From Microbacterium sp. Bi121 (GTDB lineage Bacteria > Actinomycetota > Actinomycetes > Actinomycetales > Microbacteriaceae), in contig NZ_CAKKLJ010000003.1 in NCBI RefSeq assembly GCF_918698005.1, forward strand, positions 124,001 through 188,000: a DNA stretch of 64,000 nucleotides, written 5' to 3'. The notes beneath the pieces are model-generated. The model had not been told where the DNA came from. It searched no databases and saw only the letters and a list, made by a program, of their open reading frames with translations. The position numbers and the translations under genes were made by a program. Below are positions 9,500 through 18,082 of this stretch, one piece after another. The first letter of the stretch is position 1, and each line of letters begins with the position of its first letter.

Positions 9500-10252
9500 A
9501 CTCCATCGATCGGCCATGTCGAATCCGTCTCTCGAGCGCTGACTCTGCTCGACCTGATCGCGGAAGACGGTCCGCTCAGCGTCAAGGACGCCGCCCTCGC
9601 TCTCGGCGTGCACCAGTCGACCGCGCAGCGGCTGCTGGCCACGCTCGTCAGCAGCGGGTACGCGCGCCAGGACGAGCGGCGGCGATACGTGCCGGGCGCG
9701 GCCATGTTCCGCGTCCCGCGGCAGGCGGAATCCGCGCGGCAGCGTCTTCGCCCCTTCGTGGAGAGCCTCTACGAGCGGGTGGGGGAGACCATCCACCTCG
9801 CGACGCTGGTCGGAACCGAGGTGCACCACCCGGACGCAATCGAATCGGAGCACACCCTGCGCTTCGGGTTGCGCGTGGGCGTGCGGCTGCCGGCCCACAT
9901 CACCTCCGAGGGCAAGTCCCTGCTGGCGGAGCTCCCCTGGGAGGAGGTCGAGGCTCGGTACTCGCTCGCGCTCTCCGGCGGACGCGGCTGGGCGGTCGAT
10001 CTCGACCGGCTGCGGGAGAACTGGGATCAGGTCCGCGATCGCGGCTACGCGACGAACTTCGAGGAGAGCGAGCCGGGGATCGCCGCGTACTCGATGGCGA
10101 TCGGCGCCCTCGACGGCGAGTACTGCGCGCTCAGCATCGCGATGCCGATCGCCCGCTACTCCGACGAGCTCGGTGAGACCTTCGTGCGCGAACTGCGACT
10201 CGTGGTCGGCGAGGCTCGGAAGAAGTTCGGGGTGCCGACCGTCGGCGATTAG
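9491..10252 (+). CDS. IclR family transcriptional regulator (paralogue)
   Basis: About 253 residues with the same layout as the IclR at 3112: winged helix (SVSRALTLLDLIAEDG, then HQSTAQRLLATLVSSGY) and effector domain (HTLRFGLRVGVRLPAH, TNFEESEPG). A GTG three bases upstream (9488) is an alternative start; 9491 has the 6-nt leaderless spacing seen in several other genes here. It is divergent from the livK-like gene and probably controls the importer operon. Its last 4 bp overlap the stop of the convergent LysR gene. Confidence 0.88.
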   Translation: MRNTPSIGHVESVSRALTLLDLIAEDGPLSVKDAALALGVHQSTAQRLLATLVSSGYARQDERRRYVPGAAMFRVPRQAESARQRLRPFVESLYERVGETIHLATLVGTEVHHPDAIESEHTLRFGLRVGVRLPAHITSEGKSLLAELPWEEVEARYSLALSGGRGWAVDLDRLRENWDQVRDRGYATNFEESEPGIAAYSMAIGALDGEYCALSIAMPIARYSDELGETFVRELRLVVGEARKKFGVPTVGD

Positions 10253-11166
10253 CCCGAGCGTCCCCGCCGGTACTCCCCGGCGGCGACGGCATCCAGCACC
10301 ACGCTTCGGAACCAGCGCTGCGCCGGCCCCAGGCTCGCCTCGCGACGCGTGTACAGCGACACGGGGGTCGACTGCGCCGGCCACGGCAGGTCCGCGAAGC
10401 GCAGCCCGCCGAACCAGCCGCTGAACACCTCGGCGATGTGCCGGGGCACGAGCACGACGAGATCCGTCGCCTCGAGAACGGCCGGCACGGTCGAGTACTC
10501 CTCGACGGTGAGGGCGACCTGGCCCATGAGCCCGTGCTCGGTGAGCACCTGCAGCGGGAAGACATGCCCGCCGCGCGCGCTCACGCGCACGAACCGGCGC
10601 CCCTCGAACATGTCGGGCGACGTCTCGGGCAGCGGGTGCCGCCCCGACGACAGGGCCACGTACTCGACGGCCCGCACGTGCGTGCGCCACAGCCGCGGAC
10701 TGCCGATCATCGACACCGTCATGGCCAGGTCGATCGAGCCGCGGATCAACCCGTCCTCGACCTGGTCCGAGTCCAGTCTCGCGACCTGCAGGTGCGGGCT
10801 GGCGGCCTCGCGGGCCAGCGCCTCCATGATCGGCGGCAGGAACGTCTGCTCGCCGATCGAGGTGAGTCCGAGCGCCAGCTCGCCGCTGAATCCGGACGGC
10901 TCGAACGCGTCGGGATCGCTGACGGTCTGGTCGATCTGCGCGAGCGCCTCGTGCAGCGGAGCGAACAGCGCGGTCGCCTTCGCCGTCGGCACCATGTCGT
11001 GCCCCTCGCGGCGGAACAGCTCGTCGCCGAACTTCTCGCGCAGTCGGCGGAGCGTGTAACTGACCGTGGGCTGCGTCACGTGCAGGCGTTCGGCGGCGGC
11101 CGTCACGCTGCGCAGTTCGTACAGCACGACGAACGTCCGCAACTGGTTCAGATCCGCAAGCGCCAT
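10249..11166 (-). CDS. LysR family transcriptional regulator of the lig operon
   Basis: A 305-residue LysR regulator. The N-terminal helix-turn-helix covers residues 1-65 (LNQLRTFVVLYELRSVTAAAERLHVTQPTVSYTLRRLRE), followed by a linker helix and a periplasmic-binding-type effector domain. It is divergent from ligJ with a 105-bp shared promoter region, the standard arrangement for a LysR activator of an adjacent operon. A LysR protein, LigR, does this job in Sphingobium SYK-6; equivalence here is inferred from position only. The inducer is probably protocatechuate or a ring-cleavage intermediate. Confidence 0.88.
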   Translation of the reverse strand: MALADLNQLRTFVVLYELRSVTAAAERLHVTQPTVSYTLRRLREKFGDELFRREGHDMVPTAKATALFAPLHEALAQIDQTVSDPDAFEPSGFSGELALGLTSIGEQTFLPPIMEALAREAASPHLQVARLDSDQVEDGLIRGSIDLAMTVSMIGSPRLWRTHVRAVEYVALSSGRHPLPETSPDMFEGRRFVRVSARGGHVFPLQVLTEHGLMGQVALTVEEYSTVPAVLEATDLVVLVPRHIAEVFSGWFGGLRFADLPWPAQSTPVSLYTRREASLGPAQRWFRSVVLDAVAAGEYRRGRSG

Positions 11167-11271
11167 GCATAGAGGCTATCTATTCCGCAGGGGAAAAACA
11201 TCTATTGGACGGCATCCGGATGCCGACCTAGAGTCGATGCAACGGCATCCGAGTGACAAGGACGACACGCG
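11167..11271. promoter_or_regulatory. Divergent LysR/lig promoter region
   Basis: This 105-bp gap separates the LysR gene from ligJ. ATCTATT occurs twice in the same orientation, at 11178 and 11200, 22 bp apart (two helical turns), and ATAG-AGG-CTAT (11169-11179) is a small inverted repeat next to the LysR start. These are candidate LysR contact sites. AAGGA at 11258 is the probable Shine-Dalgarno for the TTG-started ligJ. Confidence 0.4.
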
Positions 11272-12303
11272 TTGATCATCGACATCCACGGCCACTACAC
11301 GACCGCCCCCGCACAGCTGGGCGCCTGGCGTGACTTGCAGATCGCCTTCGCCGACGGCAAGGGGGAAGCCCCCGACCCCGCCGACCTCAAGATCAGCGAC
11401 GACGACATCCGCGAGACGATCGAGGCCAATCAACTGCGGCTCATGAACGAGCGCGGCAGCGACCTCACCGTCTTCAGCCCCCGCGCCTCGTTCATGGCCC
11501 ACCACATCGGCGACTTCGCCGTCAGCGAGACCTGGGCGCGCATCTGCAACGACCTCGTCGCCCGGGTCGCGGGGCTCTTCCCCGACCGCTTCCTCCCCGG
11601 TGCGATGCTGCCGCAGTCCCCCGGTGTCGACCCGGCGACCACCGTGGCCGAGCTCACTCGCGCGGTCGAGGAGCTCGGCGTCGTCACGGTGAACCTCAAC
11701 CCCGACCCCTCCGGCGGAAAATGGTCGGCACCCGCACTCACGGACCGCTCGTGGTACCCGATCTACGAGAAGCTCGTCGAGTACGAGCTCCCCGCGATGG
11801 TGCACGTGAGCACCACCTGCCGCCCCGACGTCTTCCACACCACCGGTGACCACTACCTCGGTGCCGACACCACCGCGTTCATGCAGCTGCTCAAGGGCGA
11901 CCTGTTCCGCGACTTCCCCGATCTGAAGCTCGTCATCCCGCATGGCGGCGGCGCGGTGCCGTACCACTGGGGCCGGTTCCGCGGGCTCGCGATGGCCCTC
12001 GGCAAGCCCGAGCTCGAAGAGCACCTCCTGAACAACGTCTACTTCGACACCTGCGTCTACCACCAGCCCGGCATCGACCTGCTGACCGACGTCATCCCGA
12101 CCAAGAACATCCTGTTCGCCAGCGAGATGATCGGCGCCGTCCGCGACATCGACCCCCGCACCGGCCACTACTTCGACGACACCAAGCGCTACGTCGACGC
12201 GACCACCAACCTCAGCGGCTCGCAGCGTCAGGCGGTCTTCGAGGGCAACGCCCGGGACGTCTACCCCCGCCTCGACCGTGCCCTGAAGGCACGCGGGCTC
12301 TGA
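11272..12303 (+). CDS. ligJ: 4-oxalomesaconate hydratase
   Basis: A 343-residue amidohydrolase-fold hydratase of the protocatechuate 4,5-cleavage pathway. It hydrates 4-oxalomesaconate to 4-carboxy-4-hydroxy-2-oxoadipate. The N-terminus MIIDIHGHYTTAP is the LigJ signature, with metal ligands H6 and H8. The segment VIPHGGGAVPYHWGR near residue 225 holds a further conserved histidine. The start is TTG, giving MIID exactly where LigJ proteins begin. It heads an operon with ligK, ligI, ligAB and ligC, which fixes the function. No ligU-type tautomerase gene is seen nearby, so tautomerisation must be spontaneous or encoded elsewhere. Confidence 0.93.
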   Translation: MIIDIHGHYTTAPAQLGAWRDLQIAFADGKGEAPDPADLKISDDDIRETIEANQLRLMNERGSDLTVFSPRASFMAHHIGDFAVSETWARICNDLVARVAGLFPDRFLPGAMLPQSPGVDPATTVAELTRAVEELGVVTVNLNPDPSGGKWSAPALTDRSWYPIYEKLVEYELPAMVHVSTTCRPDVFHTTGDHYLGADTTAFMQLLKGDLFRDFPDLKLVIPHGGGAVPYHWGRFRGLAMALGKPELEEHLLNNVYFDTCVYHQPGIDLLTDVIPTKNILFASEMIGAVRDIDPRTGHYFDDTKRYVDATTNLSGSQRQAVFEGNARDVYPRLDRALKARGL

Positions 12304-12314
12304 AAGAGAAGAAC

Positions 12315-13007
12315 ATGCGACTGAACAACCTCGGCATCGTCCGCACCAGCATCCAACGCCCCGACCCCGATGACGTCGCGCGCCTGTCGCAGTTCGGCGT
12401 CGCCACGATCCACGAGGCCATGGGGCGCGTCGGCCTCATGCGGCCGTACATCCGCCCGGTGTACAACGGCGCGAAACTGTGCGGCCCTGCCGTCACGGTG
12501 CTGCTGCAGCCCGGTGACAACTGGATGTTCCACGTCGCCGCCGAGCAGGTGCAGGAGGGCGACGTGATCGTCGCCGGCTGCACCACCGAGAGCGAAGACG
12601 GCTTCTTCGGCGAGCTGCTGGCCACCTCGCTGACCGCCCGCGGATGCAAGGGTCTCGTGATCGATGGCGGCGTCCGCGACGTCGCCGACCTCGAGAAGAT
12701 GGACTTCCCCGTCTTCTCCCGCGCCGTGAACTCCAAGGGCACGGTGAAGGCCACGCTCGGTTCGGTCAACGTCCCGGTCGTCGCGGCCAACGCCCTGGTC
12801 AACCCGGGTGACGTGGTCGTCGCCGACGTGGACGGCGTCGTGGTCGTGCCGCGCGAGCTCGTGGGTGCGGTGGCGGATGCCAGCCGGAAGCGCGAGGACA
12901 ACGAGGAGTCCAAGCGGCAGAAGTTCCGCGAGGGCGTGCTCGGACTCGACCTGTACGGCATGCGCGAGCCGCTCGCCGCCGCCGGCCTGGAATACGTGGA
13001 GGACTGA
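12315..13007 (+). CDS. ligK: 4-carboxy-4-hydroxy-2-oxoadipate aldolase (HMG/CHA aldolase)
   Basis: A 230-residue RraA-fold class II aldolase that splits 4-carboxy-4-hydroxy-2-oxoadipate to pyruvate and oxaloacetate, the final step of 4,5-cleavage. The family also decarboxylates oxaloacetate. Visible features are TIHEAMGRVGLM near residue 31, the metal and phosphate-site segment VIDGGVRDVADL near 115, and the C-terminal extension beyond residue 190 that separates true aldolases from RraA. It starts 11 bp after ligJ and ends 3 bp before ligI. Confidence 0.92.
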   Translation: MRLNNLGIVRTSIQRPDPDDVARLSQFGVATIHEAMGRVGLMRPYIRPVYNGAKLCGPAVTVLLQPGDNWMFHVAAEQVQEGDVIVAGCTTESEDGFFGELLATSLTARGCKGLVIDGGVRDVADLEKMDFPVFSRAVNSKGTVKATLGSVNVPVVAANALVNPGDVVVADVDGVVVVPRELVGAVADASRKREDNEESKRQKFREGVLGLDLYGMREPLAAAGLEYVED

Positions 13008-13010
13008 CGG

Positions 13011-13970
13011 ATGCCGCAGACCGATACTGTTCACGGCGAGACGACGGGCCCGTTCGAGAAGACCGAGGGCTGGCTGGACTGGTACGACGGCCCCTCGAAG
13101 CCGACGTTCACGCTACCTGAGGGTGCGGTCGATGCGCACTGCCACGTCTTCGGGCCCGGAGCCGAGTTCCCGTACGCGCCCGAGCGCAAGTACACCCCGT
13201 GCGATGCATCCGCCGAGCAGTTGTTCGCCCTCCGCGACCACCTCGGCTTCGACCGCAACGTCATCGTGCAGGCCACCTGCCACGGCGCCGACAACAGTGC
13301 CCTCGTCGATGCGTTGAACCGCAGCGAGGGCCGTGCCCGCGGTGTCGCCACGGTCCGTCGCGACGTGACCGACGAACAGCTGCGGGAACTGCACGCGGCC
13401 GGCGTCCGCGGCGTTCGCTTCAACTTCGTCAAGCGTCTCGTCGACCGCATCTCGACCGACTCGCTCGACGAGATCGTCACGAAGATCGCCCCTCTCGGAT
13501 GGCATGTGGTCATCTACTTCGAGGCGGAAGACCTTCCGGAGTTCTACGACTTCTTCTCCAGCATCCCGACGGATGTCGTCGTCGACCATATGGGCCGGCC
13601 CGACGTCACCAAGGATGTCGACGGGGAAGAGTTCGCCCTGTTCCTGCGCTTCATGCGTGAGAACGAGAACGTGTGGACCAAGGTCTCGTGCCCCGAGCGC
13701 CTGAGCGTCACGGGGCCCCGCGCCCTTCCTGAAGACAACAGAGACGGCGAACTGCACGCGTACACCGACGTCGTGCCGTTCGCCCGACGTGTGGTCGACG
13801 AGTTCCCCGATCGCGTGCTCTGGGGAACCGACTGGCCGCACCCCAACCTCAAGGACCACATGCCCGACGACGGACTGCTGGTCGACTACATCCCGCAGAT
13901 CGCGACGACGCCCGAACTGCAGCAGAAGCTGCTCGTGGACAACCCGTCTCGTCTGTATTGGGCCCGTTGA
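13011..13970 (+). CDS. ligI: 2-pyrone-4,6-dicarboxylate lactonase
   Basis: A 319-residue amidohydrolase-superfamily lactonase that opens 2-pyrone-4,6-dicarboxylate to 4-oxalomesaconate. The HxH motif is in VDAHCHVFGPG near residue 42. Later segments are DHMGRPD near 194 and LWGTDWPHPN near 271, the latter carrying the catalytic aspartate. These match the LigI pattern. The first 30 residues (TGPFEKTEGWLDWYDG) are longer than in some LigI proteins. The gene lies between ligK and ligAB and is probably co-translated. Confidence 0.93.
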   Translation: MPQTDTVHGETTGPFEKTEGWLDWYDGPSKPTFTLPEGAVDAHCHVFGPGAEFPYAPERKYTPCDASAEQLFALRDHLGFDRNVIVQATCHGADNSALVDALNRSEGRARGVATVRRDVTDEQLRELHAAGVRGVRFNFVKRLVDRISTDSLDEIVTKIAPLGWHVVIYFEAEDLPEFYDFFSSIPTDVVVDHMGRPDVTKDVDGEEFALFLRFMRENENVWTKVSCPERLSVTGPRALPEDNRDGELHAYTDVVPFARRVVDEFPDRVLWGTDWPHPNLKDHMPDDGLLVDYIPQIATTPELQQKLLVDNPSRLYWAR

Positions 13971-13999
13971 ACCGCGGGGAAGACTGAAGGAGAACCATC

Positions 14000-15400
14000 A
14001 TGGCACTCGACAAGCCGTACAAGAACGTTCCCGGGACGACCATCTACGACGCCGAGCAGGCGCGTAAGGGATACCACCTCAATCAGTTCGCGATGTCGCT
14101 GATGAAGCCCGCGAATCGGCAGCGCTTCCTCGCCGACCAGGCGGCGTACCTCGACGAGTGGCCGCTGAACCCGGTGCAGCGTCAGGCCGTTCTCGACATG
14201 GACATGAACACCATGATCGCTGAGGGTGGCAACATCTACTTCCTCAGCAAGATCGGTGCCACGCACGGCATGAGTTTCCAGCAGATGGCCGGCTCCATGA
14301 CCGGCATGAGCGAGGCCGCCTACCGCGACATGATGCTCGGCGGCGGACGGAACCCGAAGGGCGCTCGCCTCAAGGACCTCGATGGCTGGACGCCGCCGTC
14401 GACCGAGAAGGCGACGACGATGCGTCCGGATGCCCCGGCGAAGTACACGTCGGCGCTGTTCACTTCGCACGTGCCGGCGATCGGTGCCGCGATGGACCTC
14501 GGCAAGACGGAGGAGCCGTACTGGAAGAAGGTCTTCGACGGGTACCAGTGGACCCGCAAGTGGGCCAAGGAGAACACCCCTGACGTCGTCATCCTCGTCT
14601 ACAACGACCACGCGACCGCGTTCGATGCGAGCATCATCCCGACGTTCGTGCTCGGCACGGGTGCGGAGTACCCGGTCGCCGACGAGGGCTACGGCCCCCG
14701 CCCCGTACCCGACGTGCAGGGCTACCCGGAGTTCGCCGCGCACCTCGCGCAGTCGATCATCCAGGACGATTTCGACCTGACGCTCGTCAACGAGATGGTC
14801 GTCGACCACGGTCTGACCGTGCCGCTGTCGCTCGTCTACGGCGAACTCGGCCCCGACGAGCAGTGGCCCGTGCGCGTCATCCCGCTCGCGGTCAACGTTG
14901 TGCAGTACCCCGTGCCGTCCGGTCGCCGGTGCTACGAGCTCGGCAAGGCCCTGCGTCGCGCGATCGACAAGTGGGACGGCGAAGAGCTCAACGTGCAGAT
15001 CTGGGGCACCGGCGGCATGAGCCACCAGCTCCAGGGCCCGCGCGCCGGCCTGATCAACAAGGAGTGGGACAACGCGTTCCTCGACCACCTGATCGCCGAC
15101 CCCATGGGTCTGACCGAGTGGCCGCACATGGAGTACGTCGACGAGGCGGGTTCCGAGGGCATCGAGCTCGTCGACTGGCTGATCGCCCGCGGTGCGATGG
15201 ACGACCAGTTCGACGGCGAGGCCCCCTCGACGGATCACCGGTTCTACCACGTGCCGGCATCCAACACCGCCGTCGGCCACCTGGTCCTCAGCAACCCGGT
15301 CGGTCGGACGGATCTCGCCGAGGACCCGGCCTCGGCCGAGATCCAGGACGGGGCGCCCGCCCCCGAGCCGGCCGAGACCGCAGCCGTGGCCAACGCCTGA
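14000..15400 (+). CDS. ligAB: Protocatechuate 4,5-dioxygenase, alpha-beta fusion
   Basis: A 466-residue extradiol ring-cleavage dioxygenase that opens protocatechuate between C4 and C5. LigA (residues about 15-120) and LigB (about 148-435) are fused in one chain, unlike the two-subunit enzyme of Sphingobium; fused forms are known for gallate dioxygenases. Aligned by eye to LigB, the Fe(II) ligands are H157, H204 and E389 (LigB H12, H61, E242), with the catalytic base H342 in GTGGMSH (LigB H195). A 35-residue Ala/Pro/Glu-rich tail ends the protein. Gallate cannot be excluded as a substrate, but the adjacent ligC argues for protocatechuate. A Shine-Dalgarno AAGGAGAA precedes the ATG. Confidence 0.93.
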   Translation: MALDKPYKNVPGTTIYDAEQARKGYHLNQFAMSLMKPANRQRFLADQAAYLDEWPLNPVQRQAVLDMDMNTMIAEGGNIYFLSKIGATHGMSFQQMAGSMTGMSEAAYRDMMLGGGRNPKGARLKDLDGWTPPSTEKATTMRPDAPAKYTSALFTSHVPAIGAAMDLGKTEEPYWKKVFDGYQWTRKWAKENTPDVVILVYNDHATAFDASIIPTFVLGTGAEYPVADEGYGPRPVPDVQGYPEFAAHLAQSIIQDDFDLTLVNEMVVDHGLTVPLSLVYGELGPDEQWPVRVIPLAVNVVQYPVPSGRRCYELGKALRRAIDKWDGEELNVQIWGTGGMSHQLQGPRAGLINKEWDNAFLDHLIADPMGLTEWPHMEYVDEAGSEGIELVDWLIARGAMDDQFDGEAPSTDHRFYHVPASNTAVGHLVLSNPVGRTDLAEDPASAEIQDGAPAPEPAETAAVANA

Positions 15401-15433
15401 CATCCTGGTATCGAACCTCGAGAGGGAGAGCGA

Positions 15434-16399
15434 ATGAGCGACAAGATCCGTATCGCCGTCGTGGGCGCGAATGGCGCCTTCGGCATGAAGCACCTGGACG
15501 GCCTTCGGAACATCGAGGACGCCGAGGTGACGGTCGTGGCCGCCACCTCGCAGGAGAAGGCGGATGCTGTCGCCGCGCAGTACGGCGTCGCGAACGCGGT
15601 CGTCGGACTCGAAGCCGTTCTCGGCCGCGACGACGTGGATGCTGTCATCCTGGCGACCCCGACCGGGCTGCACGCCTCGCAGACCCAGGCGGTGCTCGCC
15701 GCCGGCAAGCACGTCCAGGTCGAGATCCCGCTCGCCGACTCGCTGGCGGATGCCGAAGCCACCCTTGCGGCGGCCGAAGCCGTCGAGGCATCGGGCCTCG
15801 TCGCCATGGTCGGTCACACGCGTCGGTTCAACCCGTCGCACCAGCTCGTGCACGAGCGCATCGAGGCGGGCGAGTTCGCGGTGCAGCAGATGGACGTGCA
15901 GACGTACTTCTTCCGCCGCACGAACACGAACGCCAAGGGCGAGGCGCGCTCCTGGACCGACCACCTGCTGTGGCACCACGCCGCGCACACGGTCGACCTG
16001 TTCGCGTATCAGGCCGGCAAGATCGTCGAGGCGCACGCGCTGCAGGGTCCGATCCACCCCGAGCTCGGCATCGCGATGGACATGTCGATCCAGCTCAAGA
16101 GCGAGACCGGCGCGATCTGCACGCTGTCGCTGTCGTTCAACAACGAAGGCCCGTTCGGCACGTTCTTCCGGTACATCGGCGACACCGCGACCTACATCGC
16201 CCGCTACGACGACCTGTTCACCGGCAAGGAGGAGCAGATCGACGTCTCGAACGTGGCCGTCAGCATGAACGGCATCGAGCTGCAGGACCGCGAGTTCGTG
16301 GCTGCGATCCGTGAGGGCCGCGAGCCGAACTCGTCTCTTCGTCAGGTCATCGACTGCTACCGCGTGCTCGGCCAGTTGGAGGAGCAGCTCGCGTCATGA
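15434..16399 (+). CDS. ligC: 4-carboxy-2-hydroxymuconate-6-semialdehyde dehydrogenase
   Basis: A 321-residue Gfo/Idh/MocA-type NADP-dependent dehydrogenase that oxidises the ring-cleavage product, via its hemiacetal, to 2-pyrone-4,6-dicarboxylate. The Rossmann turn is GANGAFGMKH near residue 11. EIPLADS near 97 replaces the EKP motif of the superfamily. The C-terminal domain carries WTDHLLWHHAAHTVDLF near 175, a LigC hallmark. It directly follows ligAB, and its end overlaps the next gene by 4 bp. Together with ligI, J and K it completes the route from protocatechuate to pyruvate and oxaloacetate. Confidence 0.92.
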   Translation: MSDKIRIAVVGANGAFGMKHLDGLRNIEDAEVTVVAATSQEKADAVAAQYGVANAVVGLEAVLGRDDVDAVILATPTGLHASQTQAVLAAGKHVQVEIPLADSLADAEATLAAAEAVEASGLVAMVGHTRRFNPSHQLVHERIEAGEFAVQQMDVQTYFFRRTNTNAKGEARSWTDHLLWHHAAHTVDLFAYQAGKIVEAHALQGPIHPELGIAMDMSIQLKSETGAICTLSLSFNNEGPFGTFFRYIGDTATYIARYDDLFTGKEEQIDVSNVAVSMNGIELQDREFVAAIREGREPNSSLRQVIDCYRVLGQLEEQLAS

Positions 16400-17370
16400 T
16401 GCTCCCCCGCATGGGTCTAGGCTGCATGAACCTGAGCCACGCGTACGGCATCCCGCCGTCGCCCGAAGACGGGCTGGCGCTGCTGCGCACGGCCCTCGAC
16501 TCCGGCGTCACGCACCTCGACACCGCGACGCTGTACGGCGGGGGACGCAACGAGGAGCTCGTCGGTCGAGCGCTGAAGGGTCGCCGGGACGAGGTCGTGC
16601 TCGCCAGCAAGGGCGGCATGGCTCAGGTCGACGGCAAGAAGGTCATCGACGGTCGCCCTGCGACGTTGACGGCGCAGGTGGATGCTTCGCTTTCGCGGTT
16701 GGGTGTCGACCACATCGACCTGTACTACCTGCACCGCTGGGACAAGAACGTGCCGATCGGCGAGAGCGTCGGCGCCCTCGCCTCGCTCGTGGATGCGGGC
16801 AAGATCGGCGCGATCGGACTCTCAGAGGTTTCGGTCGCGCGACTGCGCGAAGCGCAAGCCGTCGCGCCGATCGCCGCCGTGCAGAACGAGTACTCGCTGT
16901 GGAGCCGGAACCCGGAACTCGGGATGCTCGAGGCCACGGCGGCCGATGGGATCGCGCTGGTCGCGTTCTCGCCGGTCGCGCGCGGGTTCCTCGGCGACTC
17001 GGTCGGCGACCCCTCCGAGTTGGCGGAGAAGGACATTCGCCGCGCGATGCCGCGCTTCTCTTCGGACAATTGGCCCGCGAATGCCGCGCTGCTTCCTGCC
17101 TGGCGTGCGCTCGCCGCGGAGGCCGGATGCACGCCGGGACAGCTCGCACTCGCGTGGTTGCTGTCGCGCGGCGACCACGTCGTGCCGATCCCGGGGACGA
17201 CGAACGCCGATCATCTGCGCGAGGACTTCGCGGCTCTCGACGTGACGGTGGATGCCGCGCTGCTCGAGCGCGCCGGCTCGCTGATCGACACGTCGACCGT
17301 GTCGGGCCCGCGCTACGCCCCCGGTCCTGCCGCCGAGGTGGATGCCGAGACCTTCGAGGATGCTGCGTGA
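16396..17370 (+). CDS. Aldo/keto reductase
   Basis: A 324-residue NADPH-dependent aldo/keto reductase with the full catalytic tetrad D42, Y47, K72 and H113 (HLDTATLY, ASKGG, YYLHRW). The fold and the C-terminal PIPGTTNADHLRED cofactor loop are those of the AKR13-like bacterial group. It overlaps ligC by 4 bp, so it belongs to the lig operon by position, although no aldo/keto reductase step is part of the known 4,5-cleavage pathway. It may reduce an aldehyde that feeds the pathway, such as a vanillin-type compound, or detoxify one; this is speculation. Confidence 0.88.
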   Translation: MMLPRMGLGCMNLSHAYGIPPSPEDGLALLRTALDSGVTHLDTATLYGGGRNEELVGRALKGRRDEVVLASKGGMAQVDGKKVIDGRPATLTAQVDASLSRLGVDHIDLYYLHRWDKNVPIGESVGALASLVDAGKIGAIGLSEVSVARLREAQAVAPIAAVQNEYSLWSRNPELGMLEATAADGIALVAFSPVARGFLGDSVGDPSELAEKDIRRAMPRFSSDNWPANAALLPAWRALAAEAGCTPGQLALAWLLSRGDHVVPIPGTTNADHLREDFAALDVTVDAALLERAGSLIDTSTVSGPRYAPGPAAEVDAETFEDAA

Positions 17371-17380
17371 AGGCCATCTC

Positions 17381-18082
17381 GTGAGGGCCATCTCCTCCAT
17401 GGCGACGCGTCAGGTGCTCGCGGACCTGGCGGCCGCGGCAGTCGAAGCCGGGCTGCCCGAGCTGGACATGGAGTCGGTCGGTGGTGTGGCTGCTGCGGAG
17501 CGCGTCGCCGCGGGGGAGTCGTTCGACCTCGTGTTCCTCGCATCCGGTGCTCTCGCGAAGCTGGCTTCTGCAGGACACGTGGACGCCGCAACGGTGACAC
17601 CGCTCATGCTGTCGCAGACCGCGGTGGCCGTGCCGTCGCACTCGTCAGAGCCCGCGCCTCGACCGGACGGACCCGCGTTCGCGGATGCTTCAGCGCTGCG
17701 TGACGCGCTTCGTTCGGCGAACCGGATCGGCTACTCGACGGGCCCCAGTGGCACCGCGCTCGTGCAGATGATCGACGACTGGGGATTGAGCGACGAGGTC
17801 GGCGACCGGCTCATGCAGGCGCAGCCGGGCATCCCCGTGGCGAAATCGGTTGCCGCCGGTGTCGTCGACCTGGGGTTCCAGCAGCTCAGCGAGCTGGTGG
17901 GTCACCCCGGCATCCGCATCCTCGGCGTCATGCCCGACGACTGCGCGATCGACACGGTCTTCGCCGGGGCCGTGGCGACGGCATCCTCGTCGCCTGCCCA
18001 GGCCGCCGAGGTGCTCGCGTTCCTGGCCTCCGACGACGCTGCGGCGATCAAGACACGCCACAACTTCGGCATCCCCGCCTGA
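17381..18082 (+). CDS. Cytoplasmic ModA-like substrate-binding protein
   Basis: About 233 residues with a periplasmic-binding type II (ModA-like) fold: AAAERVAAGESFDLVFLASGALAKL near residue 40 and IGYSTGPSGTALVQMI near residue 113. There is no signal peptide or lipobox, so it is probably soluble in the cytoplasm, and no permease or ATPase gene is adjacent. It could be a ligand-binding sensor rather than part of a transporter. The GTG at 17381 is chosen because the preceding stretch is a 14-bp tandem duplication (GTGARGGCCATCTC twice, 17367-17394), of which only the second copy opens this frame. A longer frame overlaps the AKR gene. Confidence 0.65.
   Translation: MRAISSMATRQVLADLAAAAVEAGLPELDMESVGGVAAAERVAAGESFDLVFLASGALAKLASAGHVDAATVTPLMLSQTAVAVPSHSSEPAPRPDGPAFADASALRDALRSANRIGYSTGPSGTALVQMIDDWGLSDEVGDRLMQAQPGIPVAKSVAAGVVDLGFQQLSELVGHPGIRILGVMPDDCAIDTVFAGAVATASSSPAQAAEVLAFLASDDAAAIKTRHNFGIPA

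Noticed and set aside
11211-11224. Perfect palindrome GGCATCCGGATGCC in the LysR/lig promoter region as the LysR operator
   Set aside because: It is two copies of the GGATGC-type word, which is over-used everywhere in the window, and lacks the T-N11-A pattern of LysR sites. The ATCTATT repeats are better candidates.
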